Notes: generated from the sequence alone by a model not told the origin. Shown: positions 1 to 7,566, counted from the first letter of the stretch. The stretch is 64,000 nucleotides of DNA from Lachnospiraceae bacterium (GCA_029012365.1 JAQXLY010000051.1:1-64000); one strand, 5' to 3'. Numbers and translations are program-made.

Positions 1-33
1 TTTTTTGTAACATTATTTCCTCTTGCTTGGTAT

Positions 34-127
34 TAGCCTATCAAGGTTAACATAAGGAGTAAATGGCAAGCGGCTTGGCCGACACCATGCGTCCATTGAC
101 TCCTTATGCTGATCTTGATAACAGCTA
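34..127. repeat. Imperfect inverted repeat downstream of the IS3 transposase
   Basis: Bases 34-66 and the reverse complement of 93-127 match at about 27 of 33 positions, including an unbroken CATAAGGAGT. The 26-base middle contains a smaller CAAG/CTTG hairpin. It lies directly after the transposase stop codon. It could stop transcription across the element end or be part of the IS right end. There is no T-tract, so it is not a standard intrinsic terminator. Confidence 0.6.
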
Positions 128-150
128 ATCAAGAAAGGTCGAAACCATAT

Positions 151-1286
151 TTATGAAGCTGCGGCTTCACTTGATTCAGAGAGTACCAGTTCTGTTTCAG
201 TAACCTTTTTATCCGGGTTGAGATAGACTTCTTCTATGTTATCCCAGTTGCGGGTGTTCCTGCCATTCCAGCGTTCCGGATGTGCTGCCATGGCTGCTTC
301 ATATACTTCGTGACGCTTTGACAGTATTTCTTCGCTTTTGCCGGCATGACGCTCGGCACTGGTAAGAAATTTGATCCCGCTGTGATGATGTTCAAACCGG
401 TACCACTTTACGAAACGTTTGCACCACATACGGGCTTCAGTGATATTTTCAAAGCCCTTGGGCTGGTAGTTCGGACGGTACTTCAGAGTCTTGAAAAGCG
501 ACTCTGAGTAGGGGTTGTCATTGCTCACACGTGGTCTGCTGTTTGACGGTGTGATCCCCAGTGCGTACGATGTTTCAAGCATCGTTGATCCCTTCATGGG
601 AGAACCGTTGTCTGAATGCAGTACGAGCGGCATTGTTGTAAGCCTTCCCTGCGCAAGACATGCACGCCTGATCAGTTCGCTGGCATGCTCCGCACTTTCT
701 TCTTCCCAGACCTCCCATCCAACAATGTCGCGGCTGAAAAGGTCTTCGATCAGGTAAAGATAGAAAAACAGTCCTTTTACAGGCCCATTCAGATATGTAA
801 TATCCCAGGTCCACACTTGGTTTGGCGCTGTTGCGCAGTATGAAGTTGGTTTTGCATGTTTTCCCGGTTCCTGACTGCGTCCTCTGTGATTCTGCATTTT
901 TTCTTCATGCAATATCCTGTAAAATGTGGACTCTGAGGCAAGGTAGATCCCTTCGTCCGCCAATGCCGGTACAATCTGGCAGGGTGGCATGCTGGCATAT
1001 TTTTCTGAATTGGCAACCGCAAGTACCTGTTGTCTTTCATCAGCTGTCAGCTTGTTTGCGGGATCTGAGTGATCTGCATAATGACGCCGGTCCTCGTAGG
1101 AATCATGTTCACGGTTTAGTTTTTTCCAGCGGTAATAAGTGCGCTCGGTGATTCCAAGCCGGTTACAGGCTTTTTCGAGGCGCGCACCAGAGGCAACTGC
1201 CTCTTCAATAAGCGTTACTGCTTCCCTGCGATCTGAGGCGCTTATTTCTCGTCCTCTGGATCCCCACAGATCGCATTTGCTTTTTT
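151..1286 (-). CDS. IS3-family transposase OrfB (DDE integrase)
   Basis: The reading frame is open from 1347 down to the TAA at 151-153. It begins with a helix-turn-helix region (ending in a TYYRWKK segment), then an HTH_21-like segment (LTADERQQVL), then the rve/DDE integrase core. Catalytic acidic residues are visible in WDITYL, HSDNGSP and ESLFKTLK. No good ATG/GTG/TTG start exists upstream of the methionine at 990, which would delete the N-terminal DNA-binding part. As in other IS3 members, OrfB is most likely made as an OrfA-OrfB fusion by -1 slippage on the A7 run at 1281-1287 (minus strand), where the two frames overlap. Because orfA is truncated, expression of a working transposase is doubtful. 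Confidence 0.85.
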
Positions 1287-1364
1287 TGACAACACAAGTA
1301 GAGCCGCCGCTTCCGCGAGTGCTTTTTCCTTTCGTTGCAATTCTCTTTCAAGTGTTTTTTGCAA
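1242..1364 (-). pseudogene. IS3-family OrfA remnant, C-terminal 40 codons
   Basis: The minus-strand frame from 1364 to the TAA at 1242-1244 encodes the typical coiled-coil end of an IS3 OrfA (LQKTLERELQRKEKALAEAA, then ALLVLSKKA). An in-frame TAG two codons upstream and the absence of a start or helix-turn-helix show that the N-terminal two thirds are gone. The segment overlaps the orfB frame around A7 at 1281-1287, the usual position of the programmed frameshift in this family. Confidence 0.75.
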
Positions 1365-1371
1365 GCCCTAA

Positions 1372-1678
1372 ATTAAGTATACAATAAACACTCTCATAAT
1401 TGCCAGCCTCCAAATCAGAGTGAAACGCTTGCATTCTCGCTACGGTTAGCAGAGTAAAATGCTTGCATTTCCTGCTTTTCATTATAACTGCAAAAAGGAG
1501 GGAATGGAATCCACCCTGAAATTAGGCGCTTACTTATTTACTAAGCTTTGCAAGGTCAGAGGTGTGGCTTTAATATACAGATGACACATAATTTGAACGA
1601 AATATTTAATAAGGATAAGTGAATCGGAACGGTCACGGGTTCTTTATGAATTGTTGAAAACAAATTTTTCGTTTTATG
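1372..1678. other. Non-coding stretch between the IS remnant and the inverted-repeat cassette
   Basis: No supported gene is seen. A 20-base motif (CAGAGTRAAAYGCTTGCATT, 18/20 identical) occurs twice in direct orientation at 1416-1435 and 1450-1469, 34 bases apart. A 26-codon ORF from ATG 1504 follows a GGAGG, but only about two bases separate them and the peptide resembles nothing I recognise. The right part is AT-rich and leads into the promoter at 1679. Confidence 0.5.
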
Positions 1679-1707
1679 TAGACTTTTGGTTGAATAAGTA
1701 GTATAAT
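1679..1707 (+). promoter_or_regulatory. Sigma-A promoter outside the left inverted repeat
   Basis: TAGACT (1679-1684), a 17-base spacer and a perfect TATAAT (1702-1707). Transcription would start near 1714 and cross the left repeat into the pentapeptide gene. Because it lies outside the repeat pair, it would not move if the enclosed segment inverted. Confidence 0.65.
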
Positions 1708-1747
1708 GGTCTAAAATAGATGGGAAAGCATGGGTGGATTATATCTA

Positions 1748-1800
1748 AAGGATAATCAATAGTTATCCTTTAGATATGTAATTATCGAGTAGGAGAAATG
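1748..1800 (+). repeat. Left copy of a 53-bp inverted repeat, with recombinase-site-like core
   Basis: Bases 1748-1800 match the reverse complement of 4474-4526 at 52 of 53 positions. Inside, 1743-1775 is a perfect palindrome: arms ATCTAAAGGATAA and TTATCCTTTAGAT (13 bases) around a 7-base asymmetric spacer TCAATAG. This arm-spacer-arm layout resembles core sites of tyrosine recombinases (13-8-13 in loxP, 11-6-11 in dif). The repeat ends with a ribosome-site-like TAGGAG and an ATG (1798-1800) that opens a 40-codon ORF to 1920, out of frame with the next gene. Confidence 0.9.
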
Positions 1801-1856
1801 ATTAATAAGGTCGTTAAAATGCAAAAACTATATCATTATATTGTGGAGGTTGTGCC

Positions 1857-3305
1857 TTGGAAAAGACAAGCTATTTTTCTAATATGGAACAAAAAGATAC
1901 CCTTAGTTATAAATTGGTGAATGAGGAGACTGTCATCAAAGAGGATAAGAGTAATGCAAGTATTATAGGATGTAAAATTCAAAAAAGTATTTTTACAGAG
2001 GTTTCTTTTTATTCAGCTGATTTTGATGGTACAATTATGATTGATTGCAAATTTGAAAAAGGAAATTGGTCTCGAACAGATTGCTGTTCTTTGACGGCTT
2101 CTAATACTATCTTTATTGGAATTGATTTTACCTTATCAACTATGAGAAACGCTGAATTTAAAAAATGTACGTTCATTAATTGTAATTTTGATCATATTGC
2201 GCTAAGCGGAAGTACATTTTATCATTGCTTGTTTAAAGATATTGTGCTGTCTCAAAGTTCCACCTATCTAAACACATATATCAATTGTTGTTTTGATTCC
2301 TGCAATTTTAATGGTAACTTTTACTATAATATGTTGATACGGAATGAATACATGAGCTCTTTCTTTCACAAGAAGCTCTTTGCTTATAACTATTTCTTTC
2401 AAGAAAACAATAAAAACCTAGAATTATTTGGACTGGATAATCTGCAAGAGGAAGAGGTAAAAACGTACTTGATTCAGAATAATTTATTAATTAATCTTGT
2501 AATACTGGATCTTAATGAGAATAGTAATATTGATTTGTCTATCATCCGTTTCTTAGCCGCCATTGGAGAATTATTAAATTTAGGGACACTGGTACGTGAA
2601 GAACAGTTACAGTTTATACATAATCTATCAAAGTTTTTATTAAGAGAGGATTTACTCTCGGCAATCACTATTGCTGAAGCTTCGAGCTACATAGAACATC
2701 ATTTGCTTTTCCTTGATATGCAAGATAATTTTGCCTATGAGAAGTGCAAAGAGACTTTGAACGCCATAAAAAACGAATTGCTTCAAGCTTATCAAATAAT
2801 GGGGCAAAGTATTTCTTTTAAATATGACGAGAAAAAAGAAGACACCGAACAAATTGTGAAAATAGTCTATAATAAAGAACCAGAGATTCCGATATGTACT
2901 ATTCTGAACGAAATAAAAGCATCTCTTGGAATAAATGCTCCTGATGCTGCAAGAATTAAAACGGAAGTAGGGTCATTTCATGAATGGATTTCCTGTTATG
3001 ATTCGGTAGTTCAATGTTTACAACTTTTAATTTCTGTATTGGGTCTTGGATATACTATAATTGGTGCTCTGCAAAAAAAGAAGCTAAAAGAAAAGGAAAA
3101 AGAAGAAGAGGCACAATTAGCAGCTACAACATCAGAGAACATGATTGCTATGATAAACAAAGCATTAAGCAAGCAAAAAATAACCCCGGAGTTTTCACAA
3201 ACAATCCAGATTGTTGCAAAAAATGAAGTAATTGCAAGTAAAAATTTCCGAGGATATAGTAAAAGTAATGTTCAAAGCATAGATATTATGACCAAAAAAA
3301 GTTAA
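1857..3305 (+). CDS. Pentapeptide-repeat protein with C-terminal membrane segment
   Basis: Start is TTG at 1857, with GGAGG at 1845-1849. Residues about 33-155 are a run of pentapeptide-like repeats (A/C-x-F pattern such as CKFEKGN, AEFKKCTF, CNFDHIALS, CCFDSCNF), a fold that forms a right-handed quadrilateral beta-helix. The middle is helical without recognised motifs. A single hydrophobic segment at about 386-405 is followed by a very charged KKKLKEKEKEEE stretch and a C-terminal tail. The protein is 482 aa. Function is not recognisable; some pentapeptide proteins act as DNA mimics, but nothing here shows that role. The gene is AT-rich compared with most of the window and overlaps the convergent gene by 20 bases, so the pair fills the inverted-repeat cassette completely. 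Confidence 0.8.
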   Translation: MEKTSYFSNMEQKDTLSYKLVNEETVIKEDKSNASIIGCKIQKSIFTEVSFYSADFDGTIMIDCKFEKGNWSRTDCCSLTASNTIFIGIDFTLSTMRNAEFKKCTFINCNFDHIALSGSTFYHCLFKDIVLSQSSTYLNTYINCCFDSCNFNGNFYYNMLIRNEYMSSFFHKKLFAYNYFFQENNKNLELFGLDNLQEEEVKTYLIQNNLLINLVILDLNENSNIDLSIIRFLAAIGELLNLGTLVREEQLQFIHNLSKFLLREDLLSAITIAEASSYIEHHLLFLDMQDNFAYEKCKETLNAIKNELLQAYQIMGQSISFKYDEKKEDTEQIVKIVYNKEPEIPICTILNEIKASLGINAPDAARIKTEVGSFHEWISCYDSVVQCLQLLISVLGLGYTIIGALQKKKLKEKEKEEEAQLAATTSENMIAMINKALSKQKITPEFSQTIQIVAKNEVIASKNFRGYSKSNVQSIDIMTKKS

Positions 3306-4431
3306 ACAATCGCCCTACCCCGTTTTTGATGATTAGAGGATTATTAGTGAGATTTATGCGATAGCAAAACCCCCATTTTTTTGAGAAACCATTGATATAT
3401 CCGGGGATAAATGAAACATGCGTACTTCTCATTATTTTGAGCATATCTATTTTATCAAGTGAATCAATAAATGGGATAGTCTCATTGCGAATAGTTATGT
3501 AATTTGTTTCTTCTCCGTTATAATAGTTATCTGGATATATTGTGCATAACTCATTTACTATTTTTAGATTATTTTTTACAAATTCATCATGGATATCAAC
3601 ACATGTTACAAAATTTGATGACATAAAATGCTCTATAGCAATACAAGATGACATGGGAAGTGAACCAATAAAGACATCAATCCAATCTTCTAGGTAGTCA
3701 CTAACTGAGAAAGGACATATTATTGCTGCAAATTTAGTTGAGTTAATTGACAAATATTTGTGTGGGCTAAAAATGGCAATAACGTTTTCTGTAGAATATA
3801 GCTGACTGAATAAAGAGTGATTAGGAGAACTTGCGCTTTCGTCTACAAGAAGTAATACGCCTTTCTGCGCCAAAGAATGTATAGCGGAAACGTCGTCAAA
3901 ATAAATTCCTGTTGAAAAAATCGGGGAAGTAATCCATACAGCATCATACTTATTTTTAATTATATTCTCGTATGGAAATACTACCTTGTTATTACTATCT
4001 ATTACAATCGATTCCTTAAAAACATTTAATCCAAAAGATAGTAAACAGGAATATATTGAAAAATATGCAGGTTCTATGACGCAAATTTTTTTATAATGTT
4101 TTTTCTTAAGATAATCACCTATACAGCATATTGCAGCTGTGGAATTATGAGTAAGTACGCAGTTATATCCTATGGTGGAGGTATGTGTCAAACGATTAAT
4201 AATACGCTGTTTAAGTTCATGATCAAATTCGTAACTATAGTGATATTCGAAACAATTTAACGAACTTGATATTTTGTACTGTGACATCATATGCCTAATA
4301 TACTCGTCTCCGGCATTCCAATGAGAAAGGTCATAAATAGGAATATCCGTCTCTTTTGATACAATCTGCTCTAATCTACGTATCTCTTTTATCTCTTCTA
4401 AATGTGGTATATTAATAATATTGTTTTTCAT
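3286..4431 (-). CDS. PLP-dependent fold-type I enzyme, aminotransferase-like
   Basis: Probable start is ATG 4431 behind AAGGAG with good spacing (381 aa). An in-frame ATG at 4476 inside the right inverted repeat would add 15 residues but its ribosome site is only 2-3 bases away. Features of class I/II aminotransferases are present: an AGDEYI segment near the N-terminus, a substrate-domain THNSTAA segment where the phosphate-binding loop is expected, VDES with the aspartate that contacts the pyridine nitrogen, SPHK with the Schiff-base lysine, and a CYRINL arginine near the C-terminus. Substrate is unknown. Such enzymes supply amino acids or modify peptides and sugars. AT-rich, like its convergent partner. 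No clear promoter was found outside the right repeat, so it may be silent in the orientation shown. Confidence 0.75.
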   Translation of the reverse strand: MKNNIINIPHLEEIKEIRRLEQIVSKETDIPIYDLSHWNAGDEYIRHMMSQYKISSSLNCFEYHYSYEFDHELKQRIINRLTHTSTIGYNCVLTHNSTAAICCIGDYLKKKHYKKICVIEPAYFSIYSCLLSFGLNVFKESIVIDSNNKVVFPYENIIKNKYDAVWITSPIFSTGIYFDDVSAIHSLAQKGVLLLVDESASSPNHSLFSQLYSTENVIAIFSPHKYLSINSTKFAAIICPFSVSDYLEDWIDVFIGSLPMSSCIAIEHFMSSNFVTCVDIHDEFVKNNLKIVNELCTIYPDNYYNGEETNYITIRNETIPFIDSLDKIDMLKIMRSTHVSFIPGYINGFSKKWGFCYRINLTNNPLIIKNGVGRLFNFFWS

Positions 4432-4473
4432 GTTGCTCCTTGTATGAACATCTACTGGTGATATTTTGCTGAA

Positions 4474-4526
4474 CATTTCTCCTACCCGATAATTACATAT
4501 CTAAAGGATAACTATTGATTATCCTT
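4474..4526 (-). repeat. Right copy of the 53-bp inverted repeat
   Basis: The reverse complement of 4474-4526 equals 1748-1800 except for one base (G for A, in TATCGGGTAGG). The 7-base core spacer is the same sequence but inverted (CTATTGA on the plus strand). The inner arm is full length (13 bases), while the outer arm matches only 8 bases before the flank diverges (CATC instead of TAGAT). Identical spacers in opposite orientation are what site-specific inversion needs. The copy also carries the ATG at 4476, in frame with the aminotransferase-like gene. Confidence 0.9.
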
Positions 4527-4592
4527 CATCTACAAAGATCTGCTATCTTTTTTCGATTTACCAATTACTTAGTTTCTCTCCTGCCCTTATGC

Positions 4593-4619
4593 TATAATCA
4601 AATAGCCACACCGTGGCTA
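4593..4619 (+). promoter_or_regulatory. Recombinase promoter (extended -10) with palindromic operator-like site
   Basis: TGC-TATAAT (TATAAT at 4593-4598) forms an extended -10 with no strong -35. Five bases downstream, at the expected transcription start, lies a perfect palindrome TAGCCAC-ACC-GTGGCTA (4603-4619). It could be a repressor operator or a hairpin at the 5' end of the mRNA for the recombinase. Confidence 0.6.
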
Positions 4620-4649
4620 ATCATATCATAAAGGAGAACACAGACTATC

Positions 4650-5579
4650 ATGAATCAGTTACAAGAGACAATTCCGCAGTATTTGGAGTTTTGCAGGTAT
4701 CAAAAAAGGCTGGATGAGAAAACGCTGAAGGCGTATCGGATTGACTTGAGGCAGTTCGTGGAACAGGTCAATGCAGGGAGAGCTTTGGAGGTTTCTGAAA
4801 TTTCCAAAGAGGTGTTGGAAGCATATATTGGGATGTTGCATCGTGGGTTTAAGCCTAAGACGGTAAAGCGGAAGATTGCTTCGTTGAAGGCTTTCTTTCA
4901 TTATCTGGAGTATAAAGATATGATTGTGACAAATCCTTTTAACCGGATGCGGGTAAAGTTCCGCGAGCCGGTGATTTTGCCGAAAACGATTCCGCTGTCT
5001 ACAGTTGAACACTTTTTGGTAATAATGTATCGGGAGTATGCAGAGACAACGACAGCCTTTCGGAAGCAAAACACTTTACGCGACATTGCTGTAATAGAGC
5101 TTTTATTTGCTACCGGAATGCGGATATCGGAGCTTTGTGCGTTGAAACCGGAGGATGTAAATTTACAGGAAAGGACTATATTAATTTACGGAAAGGGTGC
5201 AAAGGAACGAAGAATTCAGATTGGCAGTGAGGCAGTTGCGGATATTCTGGAAAAATATCAGTGGGAATATCATGAGGAAATGAAAAAAAGCAACCGCTTT
5301 TTTGTAAATCAGTCGGGGGCTCCGGTATCCGACCAGGCAATCCGCCGTATGATTAACAGGTACTCACAGCTGGCGGGAATAGAGTTACATATTACACCCC
5401 ATATGTTCCGTCATACCTTTGCTACCTGTCTGATGGAGGAGGATGTGGATATTCGCTATATTCAGGAGATGTTAGGGCATAGCTCCATTAATATTACGCA
5501 GATATACACACATGTTACGATGGCAAAACAAAGAGATATCTTAACGACAAAGCATCCGAGACAGAAATTCCGGGTTTAA
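4650..5579 (+). CDS. Tyrosine recombinase, XerC/XerD-like
   Basis: 309 aa, the usual Xer size. Residues 1-110 form the SAM-like DNA-binding core-binding domain, and 115-300 the catalytic domain. All catalytic residues are visible: Arg158 (TGMRISEL), Lys182 (YGKGAKERR), His251 and Arg254 (HMFRHTFAT), His277 (MLGHSS) and the nucleophile Tyr286 (IYTHV). It starts at ATG 4650 after AAAGGAG. It sits 124 bases from the right inverted repeat, facing away from the cassette, with its own promoter. It is a candidate for the recombinase acting on the 13-7-13 sites, but it could equally be a resident Xer homologue with unrelated duties; the sequence alone does not decide. Confidence 0.92.
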   Translation: MNQLQETIPQYLEFCRYQKRLDEKTLKAYRIDLRQFVEQVNAGRALEVSEISKEVLEAYIGMLHRGFKPKTVKRKIASLKAFFHYLEYKDMIVTNPFNRMRVKFREPVILPKTIPLSTVEHFLVIMYREYAETTTAFRKQNTLRDIAVIELLFATGMRISELCALKPEDVNLQERTILIYGKGAKERRIQIGSEAVADILEKYQWEYHEEMKKSNRFFVNQSGAPVSDQAIRRMINRYSQLAGIELHITPHMFRHTFATCLMEEDVDIRYIQEMLGHSSINITQIYTHVTMAKQRDILTTKHPRQKFRV

Positions 5580-5622
5580 GGGGAAGAGAGATTATCCCGA
5601 AGCCTTCACGAAAAGGAAACTA

Positions 5623-5650
5623 TTTACGAATGGTAGATATCTGCTATAAT
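5623..5650 (+). promoter_or_regulatory. Sigma-A promoter of the 86-aa gene
   Basis: TTTACG (5623-5628), a 16-base spacer and TGC-TATAAT (TATAAT 5645-5650), followed 20 bases later by the start codon. Confidence 0.65.
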
Positions 5651-5670
5651 AGGAGTTATGGAGGTGTGGC

Positions 5671-5931
5671 ATGTTTTTTTCAAAGATTAATTCAAGAGTG
5701 GAACAACTGGATCGTCTTGTGAGGGAAATTGACTCGAATATGGAGAATAATTACAAGGATGCTGCCCAGAGTGCTTTTCGGGAGCTGACAGAACAGTTTC
5801 AGATGCTTCAGAAGGGAGGAAAGCTGAATGAAAGACAGGAAACACGCTATAGTGCTATCATTTCGAGATATTCCGCACGACTGAAGGGCTACACGCATAA
5901 GGACCAGAAGCCTTATTGGACCGGACAGTGA
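5671..5931 (+). CDS. Small conserved-looking helical protein of unknown function
   Basis: 86 aa. ATG 5671 is preceded by GGAGGTG and a clear promoter. The sequence is hydrophilic, rich in Glu, Gln, Arg and Lys, predicted all-helical and possibly coiled-coil (for example RVEQLDRLVREID and AFRELTEQFQML). No signal peptide, membrane segment or cysteine motif. Not recognised. It is separated from the purine permease downstream by a separate promoter, so it is probably monocistronic. Confidence 0.65.
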   Translation: MFFSKINSRVEQLDRLVREIDSNMENNYKDAAQSAFRELTEQFQMLQKGGKLNERQETRYSAIISRYSARLKGYTHKDQKPYWTGQ

Positions 5932-5964
5932 TTACCATTTGAATTGCTGCTACCATTCTTTCCC

Positions 5965-5993
5965 TTGCAATTACTACGCAGAACCGCTATAAT
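5965..5993 (+). promoter_or_regulatory. Sigma-A promoter of the purine permease
   Basis: TTGCAA (5965-5970), a 17-base spacer and perfect TATAAT (5988-5993). The leader is about 60 bases, too short for a purine riboswitch, and none is seen. Confidence 0.75.
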
Positions 5994-6060
5994 GAGTTTG
6001 TAGCAAAAAGTGGCAAAAGTCAGGGGGACTTTTGCACAAAAGAAAGGAAGGTAGGAAACG

Positions 6061-7422
6061 ATGTTGGAAAAGCTGTTCAAGTTAAAGGCAAACAACACAA
6101 ATGTCAGAACGGAATTCGTTGCGGGTATTACGACCTTTATGACCATGGCGTATATTCTGGCGGTGAATCCGAGTATTCTTGGTGATGCGGGAATGGACCC
6201 GAATGCTGTACTCATCGCTACGTGTCTGGCTTCTTTTATTGGAACGCTATGTATGGCATTTCTTGCAAATCTGCCGTTCGCATTGTCGGCCGGGATGGGG
6301 TTAAACGCATATCTGGCATACACGGTTGTAGGCTCCGGCGTATCGTGGCAGATGGCACTGTTTGCGGTATTTATCGAGGGTATTATTTTTATCATCCTGT
6401 CGCTTACCAATGTGCGTGAGGCGATTTTTAATGCAATTCCGCTGACCTTAAAAAAGGGTGTATCGATAGGTATCGGTTTGTTTATTGCTTTTATCGGTTT
6501 GCAGAATGCAGGACTTTGTGTTGATTCCGCTACTCTGGTAACAATTACCAGTTTTACCGAGAATTTCAACACAAAGGGGATTTGCGCATTGTTAGCCATA
6601 ATCGGTCTGCTGATTACGGCGGTGCTTCATATCCGTAAGGTTAAGGGAGCTATTTTATTAGGTATTGTTCTGACATGGGTGCTGGGAATTCTTTGCCAGT
6701 TAGTAGGTATTTATGTTCCGGACCCGGCAGCGGGCGCATACAGTCTGCTCCCGGCAGGCATTATCAGTGTAGACTTTTCTGCATTTGGAAATACCTTTGG
6801 TCAATGCTTTAAGATTGACTTTTCAGGCACTGATATATTCAATTTTATCGTTGTTGTTTTTGCATTTCTATTTGTAGATTTATTTGACACACTGGGAACC
6901 TTAATCGGTGTTGCTACAAAGGCAAAAATGTTGGACGAGAACGGTCGTCTTCCGCGGATTAAGCCGGCGCTTCTGTCCGATGCGATTGCAACCTCGGCAG
7001 GAGCAGTGTTCGGTACTTCTACAACGACTACATTTGTTGAATCCTCTGCCGGTGTGGCAGTAGGCGGACGAACCGGCCTTACGGCACTTACTACAGGATT
7101 CCTTTTCCTGCTTTCGACATTGTTCTCGCCGCTGTTTACATCAATTCCGTCCTTTGCAACGGCTCCGGCACTTATTTTTGTCGGGTTTCTGATGTTTGAA
7201 TCGGTTGTAGAGCTGAAGTTTGATACGGAAAATCTGGCCGAAACGATTCCGGCCTATCTTTGTATTATTGCTATGCCGTTGTTCTATAGTATCTCTGAGG
7301 GTATTTGTATCGGAATTATCTCCTACGTTGTATTACAGGTTGCTACCGGAAAAGCAAAAAAGGTAAAGCCTTTGATGTATATTCTCGCAATATTGTTTGT
7401 TCTGAAGTATATATTTCTGTAA
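6061..7422 (+). CDS. NCS2-family purine permease, AzgA/PbuG/PbuO type
   Basis: 453 aa with about 13 hydrophobic segments, as in the AzgA branch of nucleobase:cation symporters that import hypoxanthine, guanine or adenine. Family signatures include the N-terminal RTEFVAGITTFMTMAYI, the NPSILGDAGMD segment, the ALSAGMGLNAYLAYTVV motif and the GTSTTTTFVESSAGVAVGG motif of the substrate site. It is flanked by its own promoter and a strong terminator, so it is a single-gene unit. The exact purine cannot be read from sequence. Confidence 0.92.
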   Translation: MLEKLFKLKANNTNVRTEFVAGITTFMTMAYILAVNPSILGDAGMDPNAVLIATCLASFIGTLCMAFLANLPFALSAGMGLNAYLAYTVVGSGVSWQMALFAVFIEGIIFIILSLTNVREAIFNAIPLTLKKGVSIGIGLFIAFIGLQNAGLCVDSATLVTITSFTENFNTKGICALLAIIGLLITAVLHIRKVKGAILLGIVLTWVLGILCQLVGIYVPDPAAGAYSLLPAGIISVDFSAFGNTFGQCFKIDFSGTDIFNFIVVVFAFLFVDLFDTLGTLIGVATKAKMLDENGRLPRIKPALLSDAIATSAGAVFGTSTTTTFVESSAGVAVGGRTGLTALTTGFLFLLSTLFSPLFTSIPSFATAPALIFVGFLMFESVVELKFDTENLAETIPAYLCIIAMPLFYSISEGICIGIISYVVLQVATGKAKKVKPLMYILAILFVLKYIFL

Positions 7423-7441
7423 CTGAATTTATGCATTGTCT

Positions 7442-7487
7442 GTGCTGCCACGGCTGACGGGAATTCGTAGCTGTGGCAGCACTTTTT
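7442..7487 (+). terminator. Intrinsic terminator after the purine permease
   Basis: Perfect 10-bp stem GTGCTGCCAC / GTGGCAGCAC (7442-7451, 7473-7482) followed by five T. Confidence 0.9.
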
Positions 7488-7488
7488 G

Positions 7489-7517
7489 TTGACGAATTTT
7501 GTAGGAAGTGATATGCT
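7489..7517 (+). promoter_or_regulatory. Putative promoter of the FecR-led signalling operon
   Basis: TTGACG (7489-7494), a 17-base spacer and TATGCT (7512-7517). Good -35, weaker -10. The -35 begins right after the T-tract of the preceding terminator. Confidence 0.5.
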
Positions 7518-7566
7518 GATACTAAATAAAAGGCGGTTATTTGTAAGTATCTCGGAGGAGGAATAC

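Larger units (their letters stand above)
1..1371 (-). mobile_element. IS3-family insertion sequence, 5'-truncated, right end beyond the window
   Basis: An orfA/orfB IS3 architecture is read on the minus strand. OrfB is intact, but only the last 40 codons of orfA remain: its frame is closed by a TAG at 1368-1370, so the upstream part of the element is missing. The edge near 1371 is inferred from that break. No terminal inverted repeat was identified, and the other end may lie left of base 1. A large imperfect hairpin follows orfB at 34-127. The copy is probably immobile unless complemented. Confidence 0.8.

Noticed and set aside
1504-1584. 26-codon ORF MESTLKLGAYLFTKLCKVRG...
   Set aside because: Ribosome site is too close to the ATG and the peptide matches no family I know.
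5913-6599. 228-aa minus-strand ORF over the purine permease
   Set aside because: Antisense to a clear AzgA-family gene and crosses its promoter.
7486-7566. Upstream start for the FecR gene
   Set aside because: It would begin inside the promoter and precede a good GGAGGAGG site; the membrane helix starts only after ATG 7567.
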